Shown: piece by piece, positions 9,498 through 17,672 of the stretch
Numbering within the stretch: the first letter of the stretch is position 1
Layout of the letters: each line of letters begins with the position of its first letter
Assembly: GCF_002210105.1 (NCBI RefSeq)
Contig: NZ_AQQU01000005.1
Coordinates: forward strand, 62,001-126,000
From: Oceanicola sp. 22II-s10i
GTDB lineage: Bacteria; Pseudomonadota; Alphaproteobacteria; Rhodobacterales; Rhodobacteraceae
Direction: 5' to 3'
Length of the DNA stretch: 64,000 nucleotides
Notes under the pieces: model-generated
Told to the model about the DNA's origin: nothing
Databases searched by the model: none
The model's input: only the letters and a program-made list of their open reading frames with translations
Program-made: the position numbers and the translations under genes

Positions 9498-10091
9498 ATG
9501 CCGATTTCGACCCGATCGAAGCTGATTGCCGCCATGCTCTGGACGGTCACAATGTGTCTGCCCGTGATTGCGCAGGCCCAGATGACCACCCACGGCGTCA
9601 TGGGCCACGGGGCAGGACACGGGCACGGCGCGGACGGCACCGGCCACGACGAGGTCAACATGCCCGGCCTGCGCGGCGTGGATGCCACGCCCGAGGAAAG
9701 CGCCGAAATGGCCGTGATGTTCCGGAACTTCCGGACCATGAACCGCACCGTCGAGATCCTGCCGGACGGCATCCGCACCGTCACCAGTTCCTCGGACCCT
9801 GAGGTCATGGAGGCGCTGGTCAGCCACGTCACCGGGATGATCGCCCGTGTCGAGGAGGGGCGCGATCCGCAGGTCATCATCCAGTCCCCGACGCTCGACC
9901 TGCTGTTCCAGCGCGGCGACCGGATCAGGACCGAGATCGAGGTGACGGATGCGGGCATCGTCGTGACCCAGACGTCGGACGACCCGGAGGTCGTGGCGAC
10001 GCTGCAGACCCATGCCGAAGAGGTGTCGGACATGGCGGACCGGGGGATGGCCGCCGTGCACGAACGGATGATGCAGCGCCCCCGGAACTGA
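9498..10091 (+). CDS. periplasmic His-rich protein with internal duplication, unknown function
   Basis: This 197-residue protein starts at ATG 9498, after GAGGACAGG. It has a signal peptide (LIAAMLWTVTMCLPVIAQA) and then a His/Gly/Met-rich stretch (MTTHGVMGHGAGHGHGADG) able to bind metal. The rest contains two similar units: EILPDGIRTVTSSSDPEVMEAL with a helix ending RVEEG, and EVTDAGIVVTQTSDDPEVVATL with a helix ending MADRG. Periplasmic metal (Cu/Ni/Zn) handling is a guess from the N-terminus; there is no known metal gene beside it. It is convergent with the SDR gene, 3 bases apart. Confidence 0.7.
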   Translation: MPISTRSKLIAAMLWTVTMCLPVIAQAQMTTHGVMGHGAGHGHGADGTGHDEVNMPGLRGVDATPEESAEMAVMFRNFRTMNRTVEILPDGIRTVTSSSDPEVMEALVSHVTGMIARVEEGRDPQVIIQSPTLDLLFQRGDRIRTEIEVTDAGIVVTQTSDDPEVVATLQTHAEEVSDMADRGMAAVHERMMQRPRN

Positions 10092-10094
10092 GCC

Positions 10095-10898
10095 TCAGTA
10101 GGTCACGATCCCCGGCCGTCCGCCGGTCGCCGTGATCACCTCGCCGTTGATCGAGGACGACAGCGGCGAGGCGAGGAAGGCCACGATATAGGCCATGTCG
10201 TCCGCCGAGGGCACGACACCGTTGATCGTGCCCGCCGCCATCTTCGCCATTTCTTCCTCGAACGAGGTGCCCGCCGCCTTGGCCTTGGCTTCGATCATCG
10301 CATCCACGTTCTCGGTCCGGGTCATGCCGGGGTGCAGGACGCTGGTGGTCACGCCGGTGCCGGCCAGATCCTGCGCGAGGTTCTTGGACATCGCCACCAC
10401 GCCCGCGTTGCGGATGGCGCCCACCGGATCGCCCGCCGCGCGGTACATGCCGGTGCCCGAGATCGAGATGATCCGCCCCCAGCCCTTCGCCACCATGTGC
10501 GGCATCGCCGCCTGCGCCACCCGCAGGTAGCCCATGACCTTGGTGTTGATGTGCTCTTCCAGATGCGCCTGCGTGACCTCAGCACTGTTCGGCGGCTTCT
10601 TCTGCCCCGCCGGTGCGGCGGCGGAGTTCACGACGATGTCCACACCGCCGAGCGCCTCGACCACCCTGGCCACCATCGCGGGCACCGCCGCGTCGTCGCG
10701 CGTGTCGCAGGACAGTCCGACGGCCTTCACGCCGTAGGCCGCGCCGATCCCCGCCGCCGCCTGTTCCGCCGCCGCGCCGTCCCGGCCGATCAGGGCGACA
10801 TGCGCGCCCTCGCCCGCCAGCACCTTGGCCACCGCCAGGCCGATGCCCCGGCTGCCGCCGGTGATCAGCGCGCACTTGCCCTTGAGTTGCAGATCCAT
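10095..10898 (-). CDS. SDR family oxidoreductase lacking the YxxxK motif
   Basis: This 267-residue Rossmann protein has the NAD(P) motif TGGSRGIG at residues 13-20 and VNSAA in place of NNAG. The active-site Ser region is present (ISISGTG), but the Tyr-x-x-x-Lys pair is replaced by GAIRN before AGVVAMSKNLA. This resembles the atypical FabG-like SDRs in which this segment reads LSNALR or similar. The C-terminus GEVITATGGRPGIVTY closes like normal SDRs. Substrate and even activity are uncertain. It is divergent from the MFS gene. Confidence 0.88.
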   Translation of the reverse strand: MDLQLKGKCALITGGSRGIGLAVAKVLAGEGAHVALIGRDGAAAEQAAAGIGAAYGVKAVGLSCDTRDDAAVPAMVARVVEALGGVDIVVNSAAAPAGQKKPPNSAEVTQAHLEEHINTKVMGYLRVAQAAMPHMVAKGWGRIISISGTGMYRAAGDPVGAIRNAGVVAMSKNLAQDLAGTGVTTSVLHPGMTRTENVDAMIEAKAKAAGTSFEEEMAKMAAGTINGVVPSADDMAYIVAFLASPLSSSINGEVITATGGRPGIVTY

Positions 10899-11036
10899 TC
10901 GGGTCTCCTCTTTTCCTGCCGCGCAGGATGGCACGCTCCGCGCGAACGGCAAGGGCACAGGCGCAGATGTCCCGACTGTGCAGGGATGCACGGCGGGTGC
11001 CTTGACCCCGGCCCCCGTTCCCGCGCCTATGGCGCC

Positions 11037-12212
11037 ATGTCCGACAGCCCCGACCGCACCGATTTCGCCCTTGTCGCCGCGCTCTACTGCGCCGGGCTCG
11101 GCGCCGCCGCGCAATACGGCAAGGCGAGCGTCCTGTTCCCCGTCCTGCGCGAGGCCTATCCCGACGCGGGGCCGTCGCTGGGCTTCGTCGTCTCGGCGAT
11201 CGGACTGCTCGGGATCGTGCTGGGGCTGGTGGCCGGTCTGGTCGTGGCCCGGCTGGGGTTCCGGCGGCTGCTGCTGGCGGCGCTGCTGCTCGGGGCGGCG
11301 ATGTCGGCCTACCAGGCCAGCCTGCCGCCCCTGCCCCTGATGATCGCCAGCCGGGTGATCGAGGGGCTGTCGCATCTGGTCATCGTCGTCGCCGCGCCGA
11401 CGCTGATCGCCCAGATCTCGGCCCCGCGTCACCGGGTCCTGACGCTGACGATCTGGAGCACCTTCTTCGGTGTCTCCTTCACCCTGCTGGCATGGATCGG
11501 GCAGCCGCTGGCCATGGCGCAGGGCGCGGGGGCGCTGTTCGGGGCGCATGCGTTCTACATGCTGGTGATGGCGGCGATCCTCGCGCTCGGCCTGCCGCGT
11601 CAGCGGAGCCTGCCCGCGGGCCCGCGCCTGAACCCGGCCGAGGTCGCGCGGCAGCACCTGCGCATCTATGGCTCGGCCCGGATCGCGGCCCCCGGCCTCG
11701 GCTGGCTGTTCTACACGCTCGGTTACGTCTCGCTTGTCACGGTGTTGCCCGACTATGTCGATCCGGCGATGCGCAGCCTCGTGACCGGTGCCATGCCCTT
11801 CGCCGGCATGGCCGTGTCGATGACCATCGGCGTCGTGCTGGTGACGCGGTTCGGTGCGGTGCCGGTGGTGATCGCCGGGTTCCTGCTGGCCGTGCCGCTG
11901 GCCCTGATCTTCGGGCTGTCCGGCGCCAACGGCTGGCTGGCGGTGCTGCTGATCGCCTCGCTGGGGCTGGTGCAGGGGGCGAGCTTCGCCTCGGTCCCGC
12001 AGCTGAACGCCACGCCCGAGACGCAGGCCGAGGCGAACGGCGCGGTGGCCCAGATGGGCAACCTCGGCAACACTTTGGGCACGCCGATCCTGCTGGCGGC
12101 GGCGGGGGCGTTCGGGCTGGCGGGGGTGGCGGGCTTTGCGATCCTCTGTTTCGGAGGCGGCGCGGCGATCCACCTTGCGCTGATGGCGGCAAGACGGAGG
12201 GGCGCGGCATGA
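11037..12212 (+). CDS. MFS transporter
   Basis: This 391-residue protein has about twelve hydrophobic segments split by a cytoplasmic loop near residue 190 (LPRQRSLPAGPRLNPAEVARQHLRIYG), as in the major facilitator superfamily. Motif A is partly visible as GLVVARLGFRRLLL after TM2. Drug or metabolite efflux is plausible, but the substrate is unknown. The stop overlaps the ATG of the SRPBCC gene (ATGA), so the two are translationally coupled. Confidence 0.88.
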   Translation: MSDSPDRTDFALVAALYCAGLGAAAQYGKASVLFPVLREAYPDAGPSLGFVVSAIGLLGIVLGLVAGLVVARLGFRRLLLAALLLGAAMSAYQASLPPLPLMIASRVIEGLSHLVIVVAAPTLIAQISAPRHRVLTLTIWSTFFGVSFTLLAWIGQPLAMAQGAGALFGAHAFYMLVMAAILALGLPRQRSLPAGPRLNPAEVARQHLRIYGSARIAAPGLGWLFYTLGYVSLVTVLPDYVDPAMRSLVTGAMPFAGMAVSMTIGVVLVTRFGAVPVVIAGFLLAVPLALIFGLSGANGWLAVLLIASLGLVQGASFASVPQLNATPETQAEANGAVAQMGNLGNTLGTPILLAAAGAFGLAGVAGFAILCFGGGAAIHLALMAARRRGAA

Positions 12213-12709
12213 TCCGGGTCATCACGATCGAGGCGATCTATCCGGGCGATCCCGATCAGATATTCGCCGAAGCCCTCGACCTGCGCGAGATGAAGCAGGC
12301 CATGGCGGGGATCGCCCGATACGACCGCCTGCCGGACAAGGTGATCGAACAAGGCGACCGCTACGACGTCGACGTCACCATGTGGGGCTGGCTAAAGACC
12401 CGGCACCATGTGATGCAGGTCGTGCGGGTCGACCCCGCCGCCCGCATCGTCCAGAGCCACGAGAGCAACCCGCAGGTCCGAAGGTGGGACCACAGGCTGA
12501 GCTTTGGGCCCCATCCCGAGGGCGCGCTGTGGACCGATCGGATCGTTCTGGACGCGGGATGGCAGACGCCGATCACGGCGCGGTTCTGCCGCCATGTCTA
12601 TCGTCAACGCCACATCGCGCGCCGGGCGCTGCGGATCGCGACGCGGATCCGGCGCGGCGGAGAGGATGACGGGGATGCGACTGGCCTTGGCCCCGGCGAT
12701 CGGGCATGA
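12209..12709 (+). CDS. SRPBCC (START-like) family protein
   Basis: This 166-residue protein begins MIRVITIEAIYPGDPDQIFAEALD, the first strand and helices of the polyketide cyclase/START-like fold. It continues with RYDVDVTMWGWLKTRHHVMQVVRVDP, SHESNPQVRRWDHRLSFGPH and a C-terminal helix RFCRHVYRQRHIARRALRIA. SRPBCC proteins bind hydrophobic ligands. It overlaps the MFS gene by four bases, which hints that both act on the same small molecule, but this is inference only. Confidence 0.75.
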   Translation: MIRVITIEAIYPGDPDQIFAEALDLREMKQAMAGIARYDRLPDKVIEQGDRYDVDVTMWGWLKTRHHVMQVVRVDPAARIVQSHESNPQVRRWDHRLSFGPHPEGALWTDRIVLDAGWQTPITARFCRHVYRQRHIARRALRIATRIRRGGEDDGDATGLGPGDRA

Positions 12710-12762
12710 AAGCCCCGACATGCGAAGGCGGCGCCGACTCGCCGCGGTTACGAGGACCCGGA

Positions 12763-13635
12763 ATGAACCAGATCATCACCGCCCTGTCCGACATCTCGGA
12801 CCGCTACGACGCGCTTTTCGTGGACCTCTGGGGCTGCGTGCATGACGGGCGGAAGGCCCTGCCGGACGCCGTCAAGGCCCTTCAGAAGTATCGCGAGGGC
12901 GGCGGCGCGGTGATCCTCGTCACCAACTCCCCCCGCCCCCGCGCGGCGGTGGAGCGGCAGCTGGAGAGCTTCGGCGTGCCGACCGATGCGTGGGACACCA
13001 TCGCCACCTCGGGCGACAGCGCGCGCAAGGCGATGTTCGAGGGCGTGGTCGGCGAGGCGGTCTTTTGTATCGGCGAGCGCGAGGAAGTCGGGTTCTTCAC
13101 GCCGCTGAAGATCATGGAGAACCCGGCCGAGATCGTCCGCGTCCCGCTGGACGAGGCCGAGGGGATCGTCTGCCTCGGGCCGTTCGATCCCATGGCCGAT
13201 CCCTCGGTGCTGCGGCCCGAACTGCTCTATGCCAAGCAGAAAGGGATGAAGCTGCTCTGCGCCAACCCCGACATCGTCGTGGACCGGGGCGAGACGCGGG
13301 AATGGTGCGCGGGCGCCGTGGCGCAGCTCTATACCGAGATGGGGGGCGAGAGCCTCTATTTCGGCAAGCCGCATCCGCCGATCTACGACCTCGCCCGGCG
13401 CCGCCTTGCCTCGCTCGGACTTGACGTGCCGGCCGAGGGGATCCTGTGCATCGGCGATGGAATCGGCACCGACATCGCCGGCGCCGTCGGCGAGGATTAC
13501 GATTCGCTCTTCATCACCGGGGGGCTTGCGGCGGCTGAGACGGGCACGGTGACGCAGCCCGATCCGGAAAAGCTGCAAGCCTTTCTGCAGGCTACGGAAA
13601 TGGGGCCGACCTTCTGCATCGGAAAGCTGCGGTGA
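12763..13635 (+). CDS. TIGR01459 family HAD-type hydrolase
   Basis: This 290-residue HAD phosphatase of the class IIA (NagD-like) layout has motif I at D21 (FVDLWGCVHDG), motif II at VTNSPRPRAAV, a C2-type cap in the middle, motif III at YFGKPHPPIYDLA, and motif IV at CIGDGIGTDIAGA. This subfamily is common in alphaproteobacteria with no assigned substrate. The usual second Asp of motif I is replaced (DLWG), as is normal in this subgroup. It is probably a single-gene unit. Confidence 0.92.
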   Translation: MNQIITALSDISDRYDALFVDLWGCVHDGRKALPDAVKALQKYREGGGAVILVTNSPRPRAAVERQLESFGVPTDAWDTIATSGDSARKAMFEGVVGEAVFCIGEREEVGFFTPLKIMENPAEIVRVPLDEAEGIVCLGPFDPMADPSVLRPELLYAKQKGMKLLCANPDIVVDRGETREWCAGAVAQLYTEMGGESLYFGKPHPPIYDLARRRLASLGLDVPAEGILCIGDGIGTDIAGAVGEDYDSLFITGGLAAAETGTVTQPDPEKLQAFLQATEMGPTFCIGKLR

Positions 13636-13668
13636 CTCACATTCGGGGTTGATTTTCTGCGTCCGCGA

Positions 13669-13714
13669 AGTAATTAAGTTGCCTACGACGCCAGTCAGGC
13701 GTCCGAAAATTACT
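13669..13714. promoter_or_regulatory. compound inverted repeat upstream of the MaoC gene
   Basis: AGTAATT (13669-13675) pairs with AATTACT (13708-13714), and inside it GACGCC (13687-13692) pairs with GGCGTC (13698-13703). It lies 26 bases before the MaoC ATG and just after the HAD gene. It could be a regulator site or a weak terminator; there is no T-run. Confidence 0.35.
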
Positions 13715-13739
13715 CGCCCGATGACGAAGGAAGGCCCGG

Positions 13740-14183
13740 ATGTTGGACAACCTGCCCCGCGGAACGATCTGCATCGAAGATATCGAGATGGGCATGACCC
13801 GCTATCTGCGGAAAGTCGTGACCGACCGCGATATCGAGCTCTTTGCCGAGGTCTCGACCGACCGTAACCCGGTGCATCTGGACGACGCCTATGCGCAGGA
13901 CACGATCTTCGAGGGCCGAATCGCGCATGGCATGCTGACCGCCGGGCTGATCTCGGCCGTGATCGGGGAACAGCTGCCGGGCCACGGCACGGTCTACATG
14001 GGCCAGTCGCTGAAGTTCCTCGGGCCGGTCCGGCCCGGCGACACCGTGATCGCAGAGGTCGAGGTCACCGGCATCGACCACGCCAAGCGCCGCGTGCAGC
14101 TGGACACCCGCTGCACGGTCAACGGCAAGAAGGTCCTGATCGGCGAGGCCACCGTCCTCGCCCCGTCGCGCAAGTTCGACTGA
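13740..14183 (+). CDS. MaoC family (R)-specific enoyl-CoA hydratase-like protein
   Basis: This 147-residue hotdog-fold protein has the hydratase-2 motif EVSTDRNPVHLDDAYAQ, in which Asp and His are the catalytic pair, followed by FEGRIAHGMLTAGL. The size fits single-domain PhaJ-type enzymes, which hydrate trans-2-enoyl-CoA to (R)-3-hydroxyacyl-CoA for polyhydroxyalkanoate or fatty-acid routes. No pha genes are nearby, so the pathway is not shown. It is followed by a strong GC hairpin at 14192-14209. Confidence 0.9.
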   Translation: MLDNLPRGTICIEDIEMGMTRYLRKVVTDRDIELFAEVSTDRNPVHLDDAYAQDTIFEGRIAHGMLTAGLISAVIGEQLPGHGTVYMGQSLKFLGPVRPGDTVIAEVEVTGIDHAKRRVQLDTRCTVNGKKVLIGEATVLAPSRKFD

Positions 14184-14191
14184 CGCGCTCT

Positions 14192-14277
14192 CCCGCCCTT
14201 CCGGGCGGGGCTCGCGGGGGACAGGTGTGAGGCCGTCCGTCAGGACGGATGAACGGCCCCTCTTGCACCCCCCCGCC
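14192..14277 (+). promoter_or_regulatory. structured spacer with alternative hairpins before ribF
   Basis: A 7-bp hairpin CCCGCCC-ttcc-GGGCGGG (14192-14209) could end MaoC transcription. Downstream, CCGTCC-gtca-GGACGG (14233-14248) competes with a longer fold pairing GGCCGT (14231-14236) with ACGGCC (14253-14258). GGCGGGG (14204-14210) can also pair with CCCCGCC (14271-14277). The conserved blocks of the FMN riboswitch are absent, so I do not call it one. Confidence 0.35.
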
Positions 14278-14298
14278 CCCGGAGATACGCCTTCGCCC

Positions 14299-15237
14299 AT
14301 GCGGATCGTGCGCGACTATACCTTCGTTTCCGAAGCCGACCGGGGCGCCAGCGCCGCCATCGGCAATTTCGACGGCGTCCATCTGGGCCATCAGGCGGTG
14401 ATCGACCTCGCCCGAAAGGCGGGGGCCGAGATCGGCGCGCCGCTCGGCGTGATGACCTTCGAACCCCACCCCCGGCAGGTCTTCGCGCCGGATGCACCGC
14501 CCTTCCGGCTGACCGGCCCCGAGGCGCGGGCACACCGGCTGGAGAAGCTGGGCGTCGACGTGCTCTACGAGATCACCTTCAACCGCGCGCTGGCCGGGCT
14601 GTCGCCCGAGGATTTCGCGCGGAAGGTCATCGTCGACGGACTGGGCCTGCGCCATGTCGTCGTCGGCTCGGATTTCCATTTCGGCAAGGGCCGCGCCGGT
14701 GACACCGAGAGCCTCAAGCGCTTCGGCGCGGAAATGGGCTTCGGCGTGACCGTGGCCGAACTGCTGGAGGGCGACGGCATCCGCGTCTCCTCCACCGCCA
14801 TCCGCGAGGCGCTGGCCGAGGGCCGCCCCCGCGACGCCGCCGCAATGCTGGGCCACTGGCACCGGATCGAGGGCCCCGTCGTGCGCGGCGACCAGCGCGG
14901 CCGGGACCTGGGCTATCCGACGGCGAACCTGAACATCGAGGGGCTGCACCTGCCGAAATTCGGCGTCTATGCCGTCTTCATCGACGTGCTGGAAGGGCCG
15001 CATGCGGGCAGCTACCGGGGCGCCGCCAGCCTCGGCATCCGGCCCCAGTTCGACGGCGAGGTGCCGAACCTCGAAACCTTCATCTTCGACTTCAAGGGCG
15101 ACCTTTACGGCAAGCATGTCTCGGTCGCGCTGGTCGACTACCTGCGCCCCGAGGCGAAGTTCGACGGGCTGGATGCGCTGATCGCCCAGATGGACGCCGA
15201 CTGCGCCCGCGCCCGAGACATCCTGGCGGCGGAATGA
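14299..15237 (+). CDS. ribF: bifunctional riboflavin kinase / FAD synthetase
   Basis: This 312-residue RibF makes FMN from riboflavin plus ATP and then FAD from FMN plus ATP. The N-terminal nucleotidyltransferase domain shows IGNFDGVHLGHQAVI, FEPHPRQVF and the closing RVSSTAIREAL. The C-terminal kinase domain shows the GRDLGYPTANL motif, FGVYAV and NLETFIFDF. Length is normal. Its stop overlaps the ATG of the YcgN-like gene (ATGA), and ltaE begins directly after that, suggesting a three-gene unit. Confidence 0.97.
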   Translation: MRIVRDYTFVSEADRGASAAIGNFDGVHLGHQAVIDLARKAGAEIGAPLGVMTFEPHPRQVFAPDAPPFRLTGPEARAHRLEKLGVDVLYEITFNRALAGLSPEDFARKVIVDGLGLRHVVVGSDFHFGKGRAGDTESLKRFGAEMGFGVTVAELLEGDGIRVSSTAIREALAEGRPRDAAAMLGHWHRIEGPVVRGDQRGRDLGYPTANLNIEGLHLPKFGVYAVFIDVLEGPHAGSYRGAASLGIRPQFDGEVPNLETFIFDFKGDLYGKHVSVALVDYLRPEAKFDGLDALIAQMDADCARARDILAAE

Positions 15238-15707
15238 CCGAGGATCCGATCGACCGGACCCGCCTGCGCCCCCGCTACTGGGAGAGCGTGCCGCTGAACC
15301 GCATGACCCAGCGGGAGTGGGAAGCGCTCTGCGACGGCTGCGGCAAGTGCTGCATGAACAAGCTCGAGGACGAGGACACCGGCGAGGTCGCCCTGACCTG
15401 CGTCGCCTGCCGCCTGTTCGACGACAGCGACTGCCGCTGTTCGCAATACCCGATCCGCCACCAGTTCGTGCCGGAATGCATATCGCTGAAGCCCGGCGAT
15501 CTGGACAAGCACATGTACTGGCTGCCGCAGACCTGCGCCTACCGGCTGGTGCACCTCGGACTGCCGCTGTTCGACTGGCATCCGCTGATCTCGGGCACGC
15601 CGGACAGCGTGCACGAGGCCGGTGTCTCGATGCAGGGCATCACGGTGCCCGAGTTCGAGATCGGCGAGGACGACTGGGAGGATCACATCATAGAGGAGCC
15701 TGTCTGA
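15234..15707 (+). CDS. YcgN/UPF0260 family cysteine-cluster protein
   Basis: This 157-residue protein has many conserved cysteines: CDGCGKCCMNKLED near residue 33, CVACRLF, CRCSQYP, ECISL and the Cys of LPQTCAYRL. This is the UPF0260 signature, probably a metal- or Fe-S-binding fold of the zinc/iron-chelating (CxxCxxCC) type. The function is not known. Its start overlaps the ribF stop by four bases, and it ends one base before the ltaE ATG. Confidence 0.93.
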   Translation: MTEDPIDRTRLRPRYWESVPLNRMTQREWEALCDGCGKCCMNKLEDEDTGEVALTCVACRLFDDSDCRCSQYPIRHQFVPECISLKPGDLDKHMYWLPQTCAYRLVHLGLPLFDWHPLISGTPDSVHEAGVSMQGITVPEFEIGEDDWEDHIIEEPV

Positions 15708-16757
15708 ATGCAGTTCCGGTCCGACAACTACGGTCCCGCCCATCCCAAGGTCATGGAGGCGGTCGTCGCCGCGAATTCTGGCTATGACGTGTCCTACGGG
15801 GCCGATGCCCCGATGGAGCGGGTGACGGCCCTTGTGCGCGAGATTTTCGGGGCGCCCGAGGCGGCGGTCTACCTCGTCGCGACGGGGACGGCGGCGAACG
15901 TGCTGGCCCTCGGGACGCTGACGCAGCCTTGGCAGACGGTGTTCTGCACCCCGCATGCGCATATCGCGGTGGACGAGTGCAACGCGCCGGAATTCTTCAC
16001 CGGCGGGGCCAAGCTGACGCTGGTCGGCGAGGCGGACAAGATGAGCGCCGAGGGTCTCCGCGAGGTCATGGCGCCGGTCGAGAACCGGGGCGTGCACGGC
16101 GCGCAGCGCGGGCCGGTGTCGATCACCAACACGACCGAGCTGGGGCGCTGCTACTCGGTGGACGAGGTGGCGGCGATCGCCAAGGTCGCGCATGGGTTCG
16201 ATCAGCCGCTCTACATGGACGGCGCGCGGCTCGGGAACGCGGTCGCGGCGCTTGGCTGTTCGCCCGCGGATCTGACCACCAGGGCGGGCGTGGATGCGGT
16301 CAGCATCGGCGGGACCAAGAACGGCTGCCTCGGGGTCGAGGCGGTGGTGTTCTTCGACCCGGCCAAGGCGTGGGAGTTCGAGCTGCGCCGCAAGCGGGGC
16401 GCGCACCTGTTCTCCAAGCACCGGTTCCTTGCCGCGCAGATGGAGGCCTACCTCTTGGACGGCCTGTGGCTGGAGACGGCGGCCGAGGCGAATGCCCGCT
16501 GCGCGCGACTGGCCGAGGGGCTGGACACCGTGCCGGGCGCCGAGTTCCTGCACCGGCCCGAGGCCAACGCGGCCTTCGTCAGCCTGCCGCGCGAGACGCA
16601 CCGGCGGCTGCGCGCGGGCGGCGGGCATTACTACCTGTGGGATGCGGACGACGCGGAACTGGCGCAGGACGGCGGGCCGCTGCTGGCGCGGATGGTCTGT
16701 GACTGGTCGCTGCCGGAAAGCGAGATCGACCGGTTCGTCGCGCTGGCCCGCGGGTAG
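15708..16757 (+). CDS. ltaE: low-specificity L-threonine aldolase (PLP-dependent)
   Basis: This 349-residue fold-type I PLP enzyme of the beta-eliminating lyase family cleaves L-threonine and L-allo-threonine to glycine and acetaldehyde. It shows FRSDNYGPAHPKVM at the start, YLVATGTAANVLAL, a substrate His region (TPHAHIAVDE), LYMDGARLGNA with the PLP-ring Asp, and the Schiff-base Lys at 204 in SIGGTKNG. It is coupled directly to the preceding gene and ends with a strong terminator. The exact stereopreference cannot be read from sequence. Confidence 0.93.
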   Translation: MQFRSDNYGPAHPKVMEAVVAANSGYDVSYGADAPMERVTALVREIFGAPEAAVYLVATGTAANVLALGTLTQPWQTVFCTPHAHIAVDECNAPEFFTGGAKLTLVGEADKMSAEGLREVMAPVENRGVHGAQRGPVSITNTTELGRCYSVDEVAAIAKVAHGFDQPLYMDGARLGNAVAALGCSPADLTTRAGVDAVSIGGTKNGCLGVEAVVFFDPAKAWEFELRRKRGAHLFSKHRFLAAQMEAYLLDGLWLETAAEANARCARLAEGLDTVPGAEFLHRPEANAAFVSLPRETHRRLRAGGGHYYLWDADDAELAQDGGPLLARMVCDWSLPESEIDRFVALARG

Positions 16758-16775
16758 AGCTGGCGGCGGGGACGC

Positions 16776-16798
16776 AAGGGGGCTGTCTGCCCCCTTTT
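16776..16798 (+). terminator. rho-independent terminator after ltaE
   Basis: AAGGGGGC (16776-16783) pairs with GCCCCCTT (16789-16796) around TGTCT, followed by TT. A second hairpin GCGGCC-tgcg-GGCCGC follows directly at 16799-16814, and then the repeat motif at 16821. Confidence 0.85.
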
Positions 16799-16820
16799 GC
16801 GGCCTGCGGGCCGCAATTCA

Positions 16821-16849
16821 CCCCCGAGGATATTTTCAGCCAGAGGAAG
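16821..16849 (+). repeat. gene-end motif CCCCCGAGG-ATATTTTC, copy 1
   Basis: CCCCCGAGGATATTTTC followed by AGCCAGAGGAAG recurs with one inserted base and a few changes at 56942-56970. At both sites it follows a GC hairpin behind a plus-strand gene. Here its 3' part also encodes the last codons of the opposite hydrolase gene. I recall similar blocks behind many genes in Rhodobacterales, but cannot verify frequency here. Confidence 0.6.
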
Positions 16850-17672
16850 CTGGAACGCGGGCCTCGGTGACGAGGGTGCGGATCGCCTCGGCCACCGGGT
16901 CCGGGTGGGTGATGGGGGCCATGTGACCTGCCCCCTCGACCACCAGACGGCGGCTGTCGCGGATGCGGCGGGCGAGGCCGCCGTTGATGATCGCGATATG
17001 CGGCGGGCTGTCGCCGCCCTCGACCAGAAGGGTCGGCATCGGCAGGCGCTCGATCGCGCCGCTCGAGACGATGTCGCCGGGATCGCCGTTGTTGGTCAGC
17101 TGAACCGCGGCGATCATGGGCATGCGGCGCGCGAGGCCGTCGCGTTGGCGTTCCGACATCTCATCCCAAGCGCGCCCGTCGCCCCATTTGGCGTGGAATT
17201 CGCGGGCGGCGGTGACGAGGTCGCCCTTATCCAGCGCCTCGCGGAAGGTCGAGGTGTTCGACACGCCCTCGGGCGTGGCGTCGGGCGCATCGACGCGGGC
17301 GACGGTGAAGAGCACCGGTTCGACCAGCGTCAGGGTCGCGATCCGTTCCGGCATCTCGCAGGCGAGGCGCAGGGCCGTCACCGCGCCGAAGCTGTGCGCG
17401 ATCAGGTGCTGCGGGCGGTTGCTGTCGGTCAGGAAATCGCGGCCGACATTGGCCACCGCCTCGGCGTAGTCGCCGGTGCCGTCCCAGTCGGCGGAGAGCC
17501 CATGCCCGACCATGTCGAAGGCGCGCATCGCCAGCAGGTCATCCAGCCGTTCGGCCACGCCGGACCACGCGCCGGAATGGGCGAGCGAGCAGTGGATCAT
17601 CACGGCGGGCTCCGCCCCCTGCCCCATTACGCGCCAATGGGTGTCGTGGCCGCCCCGGATCGCCTGTGGCAT
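16836..17672 (-). CDS. alpha/beta hydrolase
   Basis: This 278-residue alpha/beta-hydrolase has its nucleophile Ser in LIAHSFGAVTAL (AHSFG in place of the usual GHS-x-G), a probable acid in PTLLVEGGDSPPH, and the His in VVEGAGHMAPITHP. The oxyanion region is MIHCSLAHSGAW. Its ATG overlaps the stop of the upstream isomerase gene (TGATG), so the two are coupled. Substrate unknown; the pairing with a DsbA-family isomerase could mean a shared aromatic-compound or thioester pathway, but this is only inferred. Confidence 0.88.
   Translation of the reverse strand: MPQAIRGGHDTHWRVMGQGAEPAVMIHCSLAHSGAWSGVAERLDDLLAMRAFDMVGHGLSADWDGTGDYAEAVANVGRDFLTDSNRPQHLIAHSFGAVTALRLACEMPERIATLTLVEPVLFTVARVDAPDATPEGVSNTSTFREALDKGDLVTAAREFHAKWGDGRAWDEMSERQRDGLARRMPMIAAVQLTNNGDPGDIVSSGAIERLPMPTLLVEGGDSPPHIAIINGGLARRIRDSRRLVVEGAGHMAPITHPDPVAEAIRTLVTEARVPASSG

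Noticed and set aside
14184-14298. FMN (RFN) riboswitch before ribF
   Set aside because: The conserved RFN sequence blocks are not present; only generic GC-rich stems are seen.
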